From the NCBI RefSeq assembly GCF_018069865.1, contig NZ_JAGQDG010000003.1, forward strand, positions 372,001-436,000: a DNA stretch of 64,000 bases. The letters are read 5' to 3'. Position 1 is the stretch's first letter; every line of letters starts with the position of its first letter. Made by a program: the position numbers and the translations under genes. Under the pieces are notes generated by a model. It saw nothing but the letters and a program-made list of their open reading frames with translations. It made no database searches and had not been told where the DNA came from. Shown here one piece after another: positions 28,035-37,140 of this stretch. The stretch comes from Ideonella paludis (GTDB lineage Bacteria; Pseudomonadota; Gammaproteobacteria; Burkholderiales; Burkholderiaceae_C).

Positions 28035-28808
28035 ATGCGCGCCTCGCCCAGCCTCCCTCTGCCCACTGACGTGCGCGTCATGAACCTCACCGCGCGGGTG
28101 GTGATGGTGCTGATGCTGCTCTTGGTGTTGGCTGGGGCAGCGTTGTGGTTGGCAGCTCGGCCTTTCTTCGCCATCGGCAGCATTCGGCTGGAAGGCGATG
28201 TGGCGCGCAACAACGAAGTCACCATTCGAGCCAACGCCGGGCCACGTCTGGCCGGCAACTTCTTCACGATGGATCTCGACGCGACGCGCGCCGCGTTCGA
28301 AGCCGTGCCCTGGGTGCGCCATGCGGTGGTGCGGCGCATCTGGCCGAACAAGCTGGTGGTTCGACTCGAAGAGCACAGCCCAGTGGCCATCTGGAAGGGC
28401 GACGAAGGCAACGACCGCTTGGTCAACTCGCATGGCGAGATCTTTGAAGCCAATGTCGGCGACGTGGACGACGACAGCTTGCCCGACTTTGGCGGCCAAG
28501 ACCAAGACGCCCCAGCGGTGTGGGCCTTGTATCAACGGCTCACACCCCTCTTGGCTCGCATCGACAGAAGCGTTGACAAGCTCAGCGTGAGTGAGCGCGG
28601 TTCCTGGACAGTGAGCCTGGACAACGGCTCGTCCATCGACATGGGGCGAGGGAGTGAAGATGAAGTGATCGCCCGCGTGGAGCGCTTTGTGGCCAGCGTG
28701 CGACAAGTGGCGGCCCGACAGCAACGCGCCTGGGACCATGCCGATCTGCGCCACGCTGACGGCTATGCCCTGAGATTGCGTGCCCCTTTGGGCGCCACCC
28801 CTAACTGA
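28035..28808 (+). CDS. ftsQ: Cell division protein FtsQ
   Basis: Bitopic divisome protein bridging FtsL/FtsB with the cytoplasmic ring. The 257-residue product has a short cytoplasmic N-terminus, one helix (about residues 22-45), then a POTRA domain starting IGSIRLEGDVARNNEVTI and the FtsQ domain with VPWVRHAVVRRIWPNKLVVRLEEHSPVA. I prefer ATG 28035, four bases after ddl; an in-frame ATG at 27996 would overlap ddl by 35 bases and lengthen the N-terminus by 13 residues. Either is possible. Confidence 0.93.
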   Translation: MRASPSLPLPTDVRVMNLTARVVMVLMLLLVLAGAALWLAARPFFAIGSIRLEGDVARNNEVTIRANAGPRLAGNFFTMDLDATRAAFEAVPWVRHAVVRRIWPNKLVVRLEEHSPVAIWKGDEGNDRLVNSHGEIFEANVGDVDDDSLPDFGGQDQDAPAVWALYQRLTPLLARIDRSVDKLSVSERGSWTVSLDNGSSIDMGRGSEDEVIARVERFVASVRQVAARQQRAWDHADLRHADGYALRLRAPLGATPN

Positions 28809-28823
28809 GAGGCTGAGGACAGC

Positions 28824-30053
28824 ATGGCCAAAGACTACAAAGATATCGTCGTCGGACTGGACATCGGCACCGCCAAAGTCATGGTGGTGGTGGCCGAAGT
28901 GGTGGGGGGAGATTTGCGCTTGGCAGGTCTGGGCGTCGCCACGACCCATGGGCTGAAGCGCGGTGTGGTGGTGAATATCGACGCCACGGTCCAGTCCATC
29001 CAGCAGGCCTTGAAGGAGGCCGAGATGATGGCGGCCTGCAAAATCGAGCGGGTTTATACCGGGATCACGGGCAGTCATATCCGCGGTCAGAACTCCACCG
29101 GCATGGTCATCGTGAGAGATAACCGAGAGGTCACGCCCACGGATGTGGGCCGCGTGATTGAAACCGCCAAGGCGATCAATATCCCGAACGATCAGAGATT
29201 GCTGCTGGTGGAATCCCAGGAATTCGTGATCGACGGCCATGAGGTCAAAGAGCCTATTGGTATGAGCGGCAGCCGTTTAGAGGTGAAAGTTCACATTGCC
29301 ACAGGGGCTCAAAGCGCGGCAGAAAACATTTTGAAATGTGTTCGGCGCTGTGGTTTGGAAGTCGAGCAACTTTGTTTAGCGCCCACCGCTTCATCGGCCT
29401 CGGTTTTGACCGATGACGAAAAGGAGTTGGGAGTGGCTTTGGTGGATATTGGTGCGGGCACGACGGATGTAGCCATCTATACCGGTGGCTCGATTCGCCA
29501 TACGGCGGTGATTCCCATTGCTGGCGACCTGATCACCAGCGACATTGCCATGGCTTTGCGCACGCCGACCAAAGACGCCGAAGAAATCAAAGTGGAGTAT
29601 GGCGTCGCCAAACAATTGCTGGCCGACCCGAGCGAGCAGGTCGAGGTCCCCGGCTTGGGTGACCGGGTTCCGCGCATGCTCAGTCGGCAAGCCTTGGCCG
29701 GTGTGATTGAGCCACGGGTTGAAGAAATTTATTCCCTCGTGCATCAAGTTATTAGAGAATCGGGGTATGAAGAATTGCTATCCTCCGGGATTGTGATTAC
29801 AGGAGGTACGGCGGTGATGCCTGGCATGGTGGAGTTGGGGGAAGACATCTTCCTCAAACCAGTTCGTAAAGGGCTGCCCACTTATTCAGGCCCGCTTTAT
29901 GACATGGTGGCGAGTCCGCGCTCAGCCACGGTGATGGGGTTGTTAGAGGAAGCTCGCTCCGCGCACACACGTGGCTACAAAGCTGCGCAACAGGCCGGGT
30001 CGATGAAAACATTTGTAGGTCGAGCGCGGGACTGGTTTCTTGGTAATTTCTAG
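28824..30053 (+). CDS. ftsA: Cell division protein FtsA
   Basis: Actin-fold protein that tethers FtsZ to the membrane. The 409-residue protein carries the phosphate 1 motif IVVGLDIGTAKVMVVV, the 1C subdomain, ALVDIGAGTTDVAIY (phosphate 2), GIVITGGTAVMPGM (adenosine motif) and a C-terminal amphipathic membrane helix VGRARDWFLGNF. A good GAGGCTGAGGA site precedes ATG 28824. A 73-base gap separates it from ftsZ, one of the few real gaps in the cluster. Confidence 0.97.
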   Translation: MAKDYKDIVVGLDIGTAKVMVVVAEVVGGDLRLAGLGVATTHGLKRGVVVNIDATVQSIQQALKEAEMMAACKIERVYTGITGSHIRGQNSTGMVIVRDNREVTPTDVGRVIETAKAINIPNDQRLLLVESQEFVIDGHEVKEPIGMSGSRLEVKVHIATGAQSAAENILKCVRRCGLEVEQLCLAPTASSASVLTDDEKELGVALVDIGAGTTDVAIYTGGSIRHTAVIPIAGDLITSDIAMALRTPTKDAEEIKVEYGVAKQLLADPSEQVEVPGLGDRVPRMLSRQALAGVIEPRVEEIYSLVHQVIRESGYEELLSSGIVITGGTAVMPGMVELGEDIFLKPVRKGLPTYSGPLYDMVASPRSATVMGLLEEARSAHTRGYKAAQQAGSMKTFVGRARDWFLGNF

Positions 30054-30126
30054 ATTAGCGGCCCAAAGAGGCTGGCACATCTGTTCATTCAATTTTGGCA
30101 ACTGCTGACGACGAAGGAGGTTCCAC

Positions 30127-31347
30127 ATGGCCATCGAGATGATCGAAGAATTTGATCAAGGCACGCAGATCAAGGTGATTGGCGTGGGCGGCGGCGGCGG
30201 AAATGCTGTCGAACACATGATTGCGCAAGGCGTGCAGGGCGTGGAATTCGTCGTCGCGAATACCGATGCACAAGCTTTGAACCGCAGCGGCGCACAACAC
30301 CTGATTCAATTGGGTGCCACTGGTTTGGGCGCGGGCTCCAAACCAGAAGTCGGCCGCGCTGCGGCCGAAGAAGCGGTGGAGCACATCAAGGCGGTGATCG
30401 CGGGTGCCAACATGCTGTTCATCACCGCGGGCATGGGCGGCGGCACGGGCACGGGCTCCGCCCCCGTCATTGCCCGCGTGGCCAAAGAAATGGGCATCCT
30501 GACGGTCGGTGTCGTGACCAAGCCTTTCGAGTTTGAAGGCGGCCGCCGCACCAAGCAAGCCGATGCTGGCGTGGCCGAGTTGGAAGCCAATGTCGACTCC
30601 CTGATCGTGGTGCTGAACGACAAGCTCCTGGAAGTCCTGGGCGACGACGTCACGCAAGAACAGGCCTTTGCGCATGCCAATGACGTGCTGAAGAACGCTG
30701 TTGGCGGCATTTCCGACATCATCCACATCCCCGGCTTGGTCAACGTCGACTTTGAAGACGTCAAGACCGTCATGAGCGAACCTGGTCGCGCGATGATGGG
30801 CACCGCCACGGCGGCTGGCCCTGACCGTGCCACCAAGGCTGCCGAAGCCGCCGTGGCGTGCCCGCTGTTGGAAGGCATTGACTTGGCCAATGCCAAGGGC
30901 GTGCTGGTCTTGATCGCAGCGTCGCGCACCAGCTTCAAGTTGGCCGAGAGCAAGAACGCGATGAACACCATCCGTCGCTATGCGGCCGAAGATGCGCATG
31001 TCATTTATGGCACGGCTTATGACGACAGCTTGGGGGACCAGCTGCGCGTCACGGTCATTGCCACTGGCCTGTCGTCTAACGCCAAGCGCCAGCAGGCCCC
31101 ACTGACCGTGGTGCAGAGCGAGCCTGTGGCCTTTCAGCGCACCGGCACCGACAACCTGCCCATCATGAACCACCCGGTCGGTGGCATGGGCCTGGGGCAA
31201 CCCGTCCAGCCCAACTACGACGGGCTGTCCACGCCCAGCGTCTGGCGCAATGGCCGCACGCAAGCGGCGGCCAAGGTGGAGGCACTGAGCTCCAACGGCA
31301 TGGACGAAATCGAGATCCCGGCCTTTCTGCGCAAGCAAGCCGACTGA
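30127..31347 (+). CDS. ftsZ: Cell division GTPase FtsZ
   Basis: Tubulin homologue forming the cytokinetic ring. The 406-residue protein has IKVIGVGGGGGNAVEHM, the tubulin signature GGGTGTGSAP, the T7 loop NVDFEDVKTVM and a C-terminal peptide DEIEIPAFLRKQAD, the tail that binds FtsA and other partners. A near-perfect AAGGAGGT ribosome binding site sits five bases before the ATG, the strongest in the window, consistent with high expression. Confidence 0.98.
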   Translation: MAIEMIEEFDQGTQIKVIGVGGGGGNAVEHMIAQGVQGVEFVVANTDAQALNRSGAQHLIQLGATGLGAGSKPEVGRAAAEEAVEHIKAVIAGANMLFITAGMGGGTGTGSAPVIARVAKEMGILTVGVVTKPFEFEGGRRTKQADAGVAELEANVDSLIVVLNDKLLEVLGDDVTQEQAFAHANDVLKNAVGGISDIIHIPGLVNVDFEDVKTVMSEPGRAMMGTATAAGPDRATKAAEAAVACPLLEGIDLANAKGVLVLIAASRTSFKLAESKNAMNTIRRYAAEDAHVIYGTAYDDSLGDQLRVTVIATGLSSNAKRQQAPLTVVQSEPVAFQRTGTDNLPIMNHPVGGMGLGQPVQPNYDGLSTPSVWRNGRTQAAAKVEALSSNGMDEIEIPAFLRKQAD

Positions 31348-31390
31348 GTGCCCATCGTGAGGCCCGGGTTTCCTCCGGGTCAACGACAAT

Positions 31391-31427
31391 ACGGGGTGAG
31401 GGGTTCAATTCAGAGCCTCCACCCCGT
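31391..31427. other. Hairpin in the ftsZ-lpxC gap
   Basis: Arms ACGGGGTGAGG and CCTCCACCCCGT pair over 11 bp with a single bulged base around a loop of about 14 bases. A smaller 5-bp stem (CCCGG/CCGGG) lies just upstream at 31363-31379. There is no T-run, so it is not a convincing terminator; it would sit in the leader of lpxC, 24 bases before the start codon, or act as a processing or attenuation element. Confidence 0.4.
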
Positions 31428-31450
31428 TTGCCATTGGCGGACCGATTTTT

Positions 31451-32386
31451 ATGCTCAAGCAACGCACCCTCAAATCCATCACGCGCGCCGTCGGCGTGGG
31501 CCTGCACAGCGGCCAACGGGTGGAGTTGACCTTGCGACCTGCGGCACCCGACACTGGCATCGTGTTTCGGCGTGTCGACCTGCCGCAGCCGGTCGATATT
31601 CCAGTGCGCTTTGACTCCGTGTGTGACACCCGCATGGCGTCCACCATTTCGCCCGGCGGCGACCCCGGCGCTCCCAAGGTCCAAACCATTGAGCACCTGA
31701 TGTCAGCTTGTGCAGGTTTGGGCTTGGATAACCTCTATGTCGACATCACGGCCGACGAGGTGCCTATCTTGGACGGCTCGTCCGCCAGCTTTGTGTTCTT
31801 GCTGCAGAGTGCCGGTATTGAGCTGCAGAATGCCGCGAAGAAGTTTCTGCGGGTCAAAAAGACGGTGGAGATCAAGGAGGGCGAAGGCGAGCGCGCCATG
31901 TGGGCCAAGCTGGAGCCCCACCATGGCTGGCGCTTTACCTTTGAGATTGCCTTCAACCACCCGGCCCTGGATGCCACCGGCCAACAAGTGGTGTTTGAAA
32001 TGGGCTCGGGCCGCTACAAGCAAGAGATTGCTCGAGCGCGTACCTTTGGCTTCACCAAAGATGTGGAAGCCATGCGCGCGCGTGGCCTGACCCTGGGCGG
32101 CAGCATGGATAACGCGATTGTCATTGACGACTATCGCGTGCTGAATGCTGATGGCCTGCGCTACGACGACGAGTTTGCCAAGCACAAGATCCTGGACGCC
32201 ATTGGCGATCTCTACATCGCCGGCCACCCGCTCTTGGCGGCCTACACCTCGTTCAAAGGCGGCCATGCCTTGAACAACAAGTTGCTGCGCAAGCTCCTGG
32301 CCGATGCAGAGGCCTGGGAGTTGGTGACCTTCGAAGACGAGGCCAGAGCACCGGCAGGTTTTGCGCAACTGGCGCCTGCCTGGTGA
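31451..32386 (+). CDS. lpxC: UDP-3-O-acyl-GlcNAc deacetylase LpxC
   Basis: Zinc deacetylase catalysing the committed step of lipid A synthesis. The 311-residue protein starts [21 protein letters not shown], with TIEHLMSA (first zinc His, dimetal-fold motif), [12 protein letters not shown] and [17 protein letters not shown] (second zinc His and Asp) plus [15 protein letters not shown] near the end. Length matches the family. It follows ftsZ at the classical end of the dcw cluster. Confidence 0.97.
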   Translation: MLKQRTLKSITRAVGVGLHSGQRVELTLRPAAPDTGIVFRRVDLPQPVDIPVRFDSVCDTRMASTISPGGDPGAPKVQTIEHLMSACAGLGLDNLYVDITADEVPILDGSSASFVFLLQSAGIELQNAAKKFLRVKKTVEIKEGEGERAMWAKLEPHHGWRFTFEIAFNHPALDATGQQVVFEMGSGRYKQEIARARTFGFTKDVEAMRARGLTLGGSMDNAIVIDDYRVLNADGLRYDDEFAKHKILDAIGDLYIAGHPLLAAYTSFKGGHALNNKLLRKLLADAEAWELVTFEDEARAPAGFAQLAPAW

Positions 32387-32393
32387 GGACGGA

Positions 32394-32579
32394 ATGCTGA
32401 TCTTCCGCCTGGTCTTCGGCCTCTTGCTCTTGGCGGCCTTGCTGTGCTTTGGCACCTATATCGCCACACGCGACCCGCGTTGGCGGCAGCGCGGACAAGT
32501 CTTGGTGAAGTGGACCGTGCTGGCAGGGCTGGGCTTTTTTGCGGTGATCTTTTTGGAGCGTTTGGCCGTGATGCTGTAG
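32394..32579 (+). CDS. Small two-helix membrane protein downstream of lpxC
   Basis: A 61-residue protein with two hydrophobic helices (residues about 2-21 and 38-57) separated by a basic loop IATRDPRWRQRGQ. ATG 32394 follows GAGGACGG eight bases downstream of the lpxC stop, so it is probably co-transcribed. Proteins of this size and topology follow lpxC in other Burkholderiales, as far as I recall; no function is known. Confidence 0.7.
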   Translation: MLIFRLVFGLLLLAALLCFGTYIATRDPRWRQRGQVLVKWTVLAGLGFFAVIFLERLAVML

Positions 32580-32590
32580 CGCTATAGCGC
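32579..32590. other. Perfect 12-base palindrome between convergent genes
   Basis: GCGCTATAGCGC lies at the end of the small membrane protein gene and just before the ruvC stop on the other strand. It may help end transcription between convergent units, but it has no T-run and is too short to call a terminator. Confidence 0.25.
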
Positions 32591-32595
32591 ACGCA

Positions 32596-33177
32596 TCAAT
32601 AGGTGCGCCCACCCTTGAACTGCGCATGGGTGCGGCGCTTCAAGTCGGTGGCTTTGGCCATGGCCGCAAATGAGGTACTGGCATGCGCATGGGTGATGGC
32701 CAGCCCTAAGGCGTCAGCGGCGTCCTTGCCCGGTAAGCCCGGCAGGTTCAGCAAGCGCTTAACCATCTCTTGCACCTGAGCCTTGTCGGCGTGGCCATTG
32801 CCAACGATAGATTTTTTCATCTGCAGCGCGGTGTATTCGGCCACCGCCAAGCCACTCGTCACCAGGGCCGCCAGGGCTGCGCCCCGCGCCTGCCCCAAGA
32901 GCAAGGTACTCTGCGGATTGACGTTGACGAACACGATTTCACAAGAGGCCTGCTGCGGCTGATAGCGCTCGACCACCTCGCGCACACCCTCAAAAATAAT
33001 GCGGATGCGCCCGGGCAAATCACCTTGGGCAATGCCTGTCCCCGCGCCCGTGGTGCGGATGGTGCCGCTGGCCACATAGTGCAGCGCATTGCCTTCCTTC
33101 TCGATCACGCCAAACCCCGTGCATTGCAAGCCAGGGTCTATGCCCAGCACGCGCAAAGGGAGGCTTGGTGTCTGCAC
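32596..33177 (-). CDS. ruvC: Holliday junction endonuclease RuvC
   Basis: Dimeric resolvase that cuts Holliday junctions with RuvAB. The 193-residue protein has the acidic catalytic residues in place: Asp14 in [12 protein letters not shown], the Glu in [15 protein letters not shown], and the late Asp pair in [29 protein letters not shown] is a strong family motif. It is the last gene of a minus-strand unit plsC-like, cdsA-like, ruvC with gaps of one and three bases; ruvA and ruvB are not in the window. Confidence 0.96.
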   Translation of the reverse strand: MQTPSLPLRVLGIDPGLQCTGFGVIEKEGNALHYVASGTIRTTGAGTGIAQGDLPGRIRIIFEGVREVVERYQPQQASCEIVFVNVNPQSTLLLGQARGAALAALVTSGLAVAEYTALQMKKSIVGNGHADKAQVQEMVKRLLNLPGLPGKDAADALGLAITHAHASTSFAAMAKATDLKRRTHAQFKGGRTY

Positions 33178-33180
33178 GGC

Positions 33181-34242
33181 TCAGCCTCGCAACTGGAAAT
33201 ACCAGCGCACGGAGTGAAAGAACACAGGGGCAGCAAAGGCCAGCGGCGCGATGCGGTCCAGCAAGCCCACCGCGCCCGTCAGGCCAGCCTGCGACAGGCT
33301 GCTGCCCGCTAGAGCACCCGCACTGTCCGATCCGGCGGTGATGGTGCTGCCATCTGGCATCTCGTGGGTCAGCGTGCGGTTGCCCCAAAAGCGTACGCCC
33401 ACGTCTTTTTTGAGCGCCTTCATCACAAACTCGCCCAGCAAGCCGGAGCCTCCAGCGATCAGGCCCATGGCGAAGGCCTGCCAGGGCTTGAACGGGGTGA
33501 TCCAATACAGCGCTGCGCCTGCCAAGGCACCGACCAGCGCCCCCAGCATCCAGGCCCGCCAAGAGAAGGAGCGGCTGATGGCCCGCGCCAGTGGCCGGCG
33601 ACGCAGCCAGCGGCTGAGAGCCTCTTGCGTGACCTGAGCCACCATGGCCACCACCACCAGGAAAAAGACCAAAAAGGCACCTTGCCCGGCATGCTGGGGG
33701 AAATCCAGCAAGAGCAGGGCGGGGGCGTGCGAGAGGCCAAAAACGCAAACCATGATGCCCCACTGAATCTTGGCGTTACGCTCCAAGAATCGCTCTGGGT
33801 CTCCCGCCAAGGCGCTGATGACCGGAATGGCGATGAAGGCATAGACGGGAATGAAGACCGTGAAGAGGTCAAAGTTGCGGTTGCCGACCAGGGCGTACTG
33901 CAGCGGCAGCACCACAAAAAACGCGGCCAGCAGGCTGCGATGGTCACTGCGGCGCGTGTGCATCAGGGTGATGAACTCGCGCAGGGCCAAGAAGGACAGC
34001 AGGCCAAACAGCAAGGTCGCTCCCAGCGGCCCGCTCACCCAGGACAACCAGAACACGGTGGCGCCCAACCATGCCGCTCGCAGGTCCCGCTTGAAGCGCA
34101 GGTCGCGGGCCGCGGCGCTGCTGTTGCGCTCTCGCAGGCTGAAGAAAAAAGCGCCCAAGGTCACCAGGCCCAACGCGCCAAACACCATCACAAACAGCAG
34201 TGAAATCTGCTGGTCCACACTCAACTCACGCAGCCAGCCCAT
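33181..34242 (-). CDS. CdsA-family phosphatidate cytidylyltransferase with altered signature
   Basis: Integral membrane CTP:phosphatidate transferase family, making CDP-diacylglycerol or a related CDP-lipid. The 353-residue protein has about eight helices. The C-terminal signature is recognisable but split: FVMKALKKDVGVRFWGN supplies the K-K-D half, and TGAVGLLDRIAPLAFAAPVFF the G-x-x-D-R half, with about 35 residues between (rich in Ser, Ala, Gly) where classical CdsA has a short PGHGG turn. It follows an acyltransferase gene that would make phosphatidate, one base apart. Substrate may differ from housekeeping CdsA. Confidence 0.85.
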   Translation of the reverse strand: MGWLRELSVDQQISLLFVMVFGALGLVTLGAFFFSLRERNSSAAARDLRFKRDLRAAWLGATVFWLSWVSGPLGATLLFGLLSFLALREFITLMHTRRSDHRSLLAAFFVVLPLQYALVGNRNFDLFTVFIPVYAFIAIPVISALAGDPERFLERNAKIQWGIMVCVFGLSHAPALLLLDFPQHAGQGAFLVFFLVVVAMVAQVTQEALSRWLRRRPLARAISRSFSWRAWMLGALVGALAGAALYWITPFKPWQAFAMGLIAGGSGLLGEFVMKALKKDVGVRFWGNRTLTHEMPDGSTITAGSDSAGALAGSSLSQAGLTGAVGLLDRIAPLAFAAPVFFHSVRWYFQLRG

Positions 34243-34243
34243 C

Positions 34244-34864
34244 TCAGCCTCCTACGGGCCGCAGGGCCATCACAGCGTCACGCGCCCGGGTCAGAAAGCT
34301 GGCTTTGTCCTCGTCGGGCAAAACTTGCATGGGTGCACCGAAGGTGACGGTGCACAAAATGGGCACCGGCACGACTTCACCCTTGGGCATCACCCGCTGC
34401 ACGTTGGAGATCCAGGTCGGGATCAGCTGCACCTGGGGAAACTGCTTGGCCAAATGGTAGATGCCGCTCTTGAACGCCATGGGCTCGCCCTTGGAGCTGC
34501 GCGTGCCCTCGGGAAAAATCACCAAGGAGTCGCCGCCTTCCAAGGCCAGCGCCAAGGGGGCCAGCGGATCTTCGTCGTCGGTGCGCTGGCGATTCACGTA
34601 GACCGCCCTGAAGATCTCGCGCGTGATCCAGTGCTTCAGTGGCGAGGAGGTCCAGTAATCCTTGGCCGCAATGGGCCGCGTGGTGGCCCGCAACTCTGAC
34701 GGTAAGGCCGCCCAAATCAACACCCAATCCAGGTGGCTTTGATGGTTGGCAAAGTAGATGCGCTGCAGCGCCTCGGGGGGGCATCCGCGCCAGTGTCCTT
34801 GTGCGCCGGTGATGAGGCGCGCCACAAAGGCCAGCACTTTGCCCGCAAGTTCAGCTCGGGTCAT
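34244..34864 (-). CDS. 1-acyl-glycerol-3-phosphate acyltransferase-like protein
   Basis: PlsC/LPLAT-family acyltransferase, likely acylating lysophosphatidate at the membrane. The 206-residue protein has block I NHQSHLDW (the H-x4-D catalytic pair), then KDYWTSSPLKHWITREIF, block III IFPEGTRSSKGEP and block IV LIPTWI. It is shorter than E. coli PlsC (245) and lacks a clear N-terminal membrane helix. First gene of the unit leading into the cdsA-like gene and ruvC. Confidence 0.9.
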   Translation of the reverse strand: MTRAELAGKVLAFVARLITGAQGHWRGCPPEALQRIYFANHQSHLDWVLIWAALPSELRATTRPIAAKDYWTSSPLKHWITREIFRAVYVNRQRTDDEDPLAPLALALEGGDSLVIFPEGTRSSKGEPMAFKSGIYHLAKQFPQVQLIPTWISNVQRVMPKGEVVPVPILCTVTFGAPMQVLPDEDKASFLTRARDAVMALRPVGG

Positions 34865-34901
34865 GTCGAGGATGGTAGCTCAGCCCCGGGGCCGCAGCAC
34901 T

Positions 34902-37019
34902 TCAGGGGCGCTGCAAGGGCGGCATGGCGGCAAACGGCGTGATGCCGTGCGCACGCCAGATGTGGGCTGGGTCCAGCATCACGCCATCGCGGATCACCAA
35001 CTGAACGCGTCGCACGGCGTTGATGTCGCGCGTCGGGTCACCGCTGACCAGGATCAAATCTGCTCGTTGCCCGACCTCGATGGCCCCCACGTCATGGGCC
35101 ATGCCTGCAACTTTGGCGCTGCCCACCGTCGCCATGCGCAGCACCTCGCCGGGTGGAATGCCAGCCTTCACATAGAGCGCTAGCTCGCGCGGGTACATCA
35201 GGCCAGGGAAGTCGTCCGTGCCGGCCACCAGGGGCACGCCGGCCTGATGCATCTTGGCGACCAAGGCCAGCATCTTGTCGTAGGAGGCCGAGAATCGCTT
35301 GGCATTGCTGTTGTTAACGTCCATGGAGTTGCGGCGCAAGCTGCGCGCAAACTGCGGGGGCAGGTTCTCAGCAATGTCGTGATAGCTGGGGTTGAGTTGG
35401 CCTTGGCGCTGCTTGAAGCTGCCTTCAAAGGTGGACAAGGTGGGGTCCACCACCGTTTGGCGCTTCACCAATTGGCTCACAAAGCTGCGGGCTTCTGGGC
35501 TGTCGAGATTGATGCGATGGGCGTTGTCGCCGACCAGGTAAAAGCGCAGCAAGGTGCGGGTGTCGTCCTTGGGTTTGACAAAGAAGTTCAGCATCACTTG
35601 GTTGATGTGATGGATCTCGTCAAAGCCCGCCTCCAGCACATCCGCTGCACGCATAAAGGCCGGGACATGACCGCCCACCTTCAAGCCCTTTTTGTGGGCA
35701 TGGGCCACGGTGGGGCCAACCCACTCTGGCTTGAAAGAGTTGTAGAGCTTGAGCTGGGTGTAGCCCTTGTCCGCATACAAGTCGACCGCCTTGAGCGCGT
35801 CGTCCAGTGAAGCCACCACAAAGCCGCCCCGCGCGGAAAAGGGGCTTTCCCCCTCAATGAAGCCGTTAGCCAACACCCTGGGGCCAAGCAACTCGCCCTG
35901 GCTCAACTGCTGTCTCAGTTTTCCCAGGTAGTCGTTGTCATTGCTCAGGTCGCGCACGGTCGTGACACCGGCGGCCAAGTGCAAGAGCAGGTCGGACTTG
36001 CCCACATGCACATGCATGTCCCAGAGACCTGGCAACAGGCTGCTGCCCGGCGCGTCAATGGTGTTCGTGATGTTGGCGTGGGCCGAAGCGGCAGGCCCGC
36101 GCGCGATGATGCGGCCGTTCTCGATCAGCACATCTTCTGGCTCGCGCATCACCGCTGCAGGGGCATCGAACCAGCGAGCGCCGCGAATCAAGGTCTTGCC
36201 CGGCAGGGACTGGCGAACGGCACTCATCAGGGCTTTGAGGCGCGCTTGCTCGGCGGCGTCTTGGCGCGCCAGCAGCTCGGGTGCGGCCGCTTCAAAGCCC
36301 TCTTCAATCAAGCTCCAACTGGGCCCGATATCCGCAAAGAAGGCGCGATCGGCATCCTCGCGCACCCAAGCCAGTCTCGGGAACACATCGGCACCGTGCA
36401 AAGCCACCAAGGCAAGCGGTATGGCCGTGGCATCCGCCTCGGGCTTGCGCCACAGCAGGCGGTCTAGCACTTCAATCCGCGCCGCGCCGCGGGGCAGGGT
36501 GGGCACGGAGTCCAAACCCAGTCGATGGGCAATGGTGAGCAGCGGGCTCAATGCCCCGGGGCTGCCCTCCATCGGGCTGTAGAACGCCAATTCGTCGGCG
36601 CCAAGCTTGGCACTCCCTTGATCGGCGCCGGAATCCCAACGCGCAGTCTCGCCTGTGCGGCTGAAGACTTCGCGGACGGGCGAGCCAAACTCCGAGCGGC
36701 CACTTATAGCGTGCTGCAACAGCCGCCCTTGCTCATCCACCTGCAGGGTCTCGGACAGGGTTGGCCCGCGCCCGTTGTTCAAGTACTGATACTGAATGCG
36801 CCACTGCGTCAGCGCTTGGGGGCTTGCACCGCTCTTGGACTCACTGACCACCATCTTGCCGGCAGCATGGCCTTGCGCCCAAGCCCCATAACGTGTGACG
36901 CGCTCTTGGGCCAGCACGGACAGACTGAGGCCTCCCGCAACAAGCGTCGCGGTCAAAACCCGAAGGATTGCGGGGCAAATCTGGGCATTGAAGACAGTGG
37001 ATGCAGGCATGATGAGCAC
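34902..37019 (-). CDS. Secreted metal-dependent amidohydrolase
   Basis: A 705-residue protein with an N-terminal signal peptide (about residues 1-37, ending SVLAQ). Residues about 40-270 form a region of unknown function with no motif I recognise. The amidohydrolase domain begins near residue 275 (LIRGARWFDAP), with metal ligands His336 and His338 in DMHVHVG, the strand TQLKLYNSF with a possible carbamylated Lys, GGHVPAF, EIHHI, and the catalytic Asp in AGTDDFPGLMYP. The C-terminus returns to the small beta domain (RADLILVSGDPTRDI). Substrate cannot be told; relatives include imidazolonepropionase-like and prolidase-like enzymes. Start may be ATG 37019 or 37010. Confidence 0.9.
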   Translation of the reverse strand: MLIMPASTVFNAQICPAILRVLTATLVAGGLSLSVLAQERVTRYGAWAQGHAAGKMVVSESKSGASPQALTQWRIQYQYLNNGRGPTLSETLQVDEQGRLLQHAISGRSEFGSPVREVFSRTGETARWDSGADQGSAKLGADELAFYSPMEGSPGALSPLLTIAHRLGLDSVPTLPRGAARIEVLDRLLWRKPEADATAIPLALVALHGADVFPRLAWVREDADRAFFADIGPSWSLIEEGFEAAAPELLARQDAAEQARLKALMSAVRQSLPGKTLIRGARWFDAPAAVMREPEDVLIENGRIIARGPAASAHANITNTIDAPGSSLLPGLWDMHVHVGKSDLLLHLAAGVTTVRDLSNDNDYLGKLRQQLSQGELLGPRVLANGFIEGESPFSARGGFVVASLDDALKAVDLYADKGYTQLKLYNSFKPEWVGPTVAHAHKKGLKVGGHVPAFMRAADVLEAGFDEIHHINQVMLNFFVKPKDDTRTLLRFYLVGDNAHRINLDSPEARSFVSQLVKRQTVVDPTLSTFEGSFKQRQGQLNPSYHDIAENLPPQFARSLRRNSMDVNNSNAKRFSASYDKMLALVAKMHQAGVPLVAGTDDFPGLMYPRELALYVKAGIPPGEVLRMATVGSAKVAGMAHDVGAIEVGQRADLILVSGDPTRDINAVRRVQLVIRDGVMLDPAHIWRAHGITPFAAMPPLQRP

Positions 37020-37140
37020 AAGGTGGGCTGACTTGGCCCGAAGCGTATCAAGGAATTGCGGCGCCGATGGCTCGGCATGACCCCGGGGCGGCGCACGTCA
37101 TGATGGCCAGACTTCCTCGCCTTGTGTAGGACTCCAGCGC

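Noticed and set aside
31363-31379. The CCCGG/CCGGG stem after ftsZ as a terminator.
   Set aside because: Five base pairs and no T-run; it is too weak to call.
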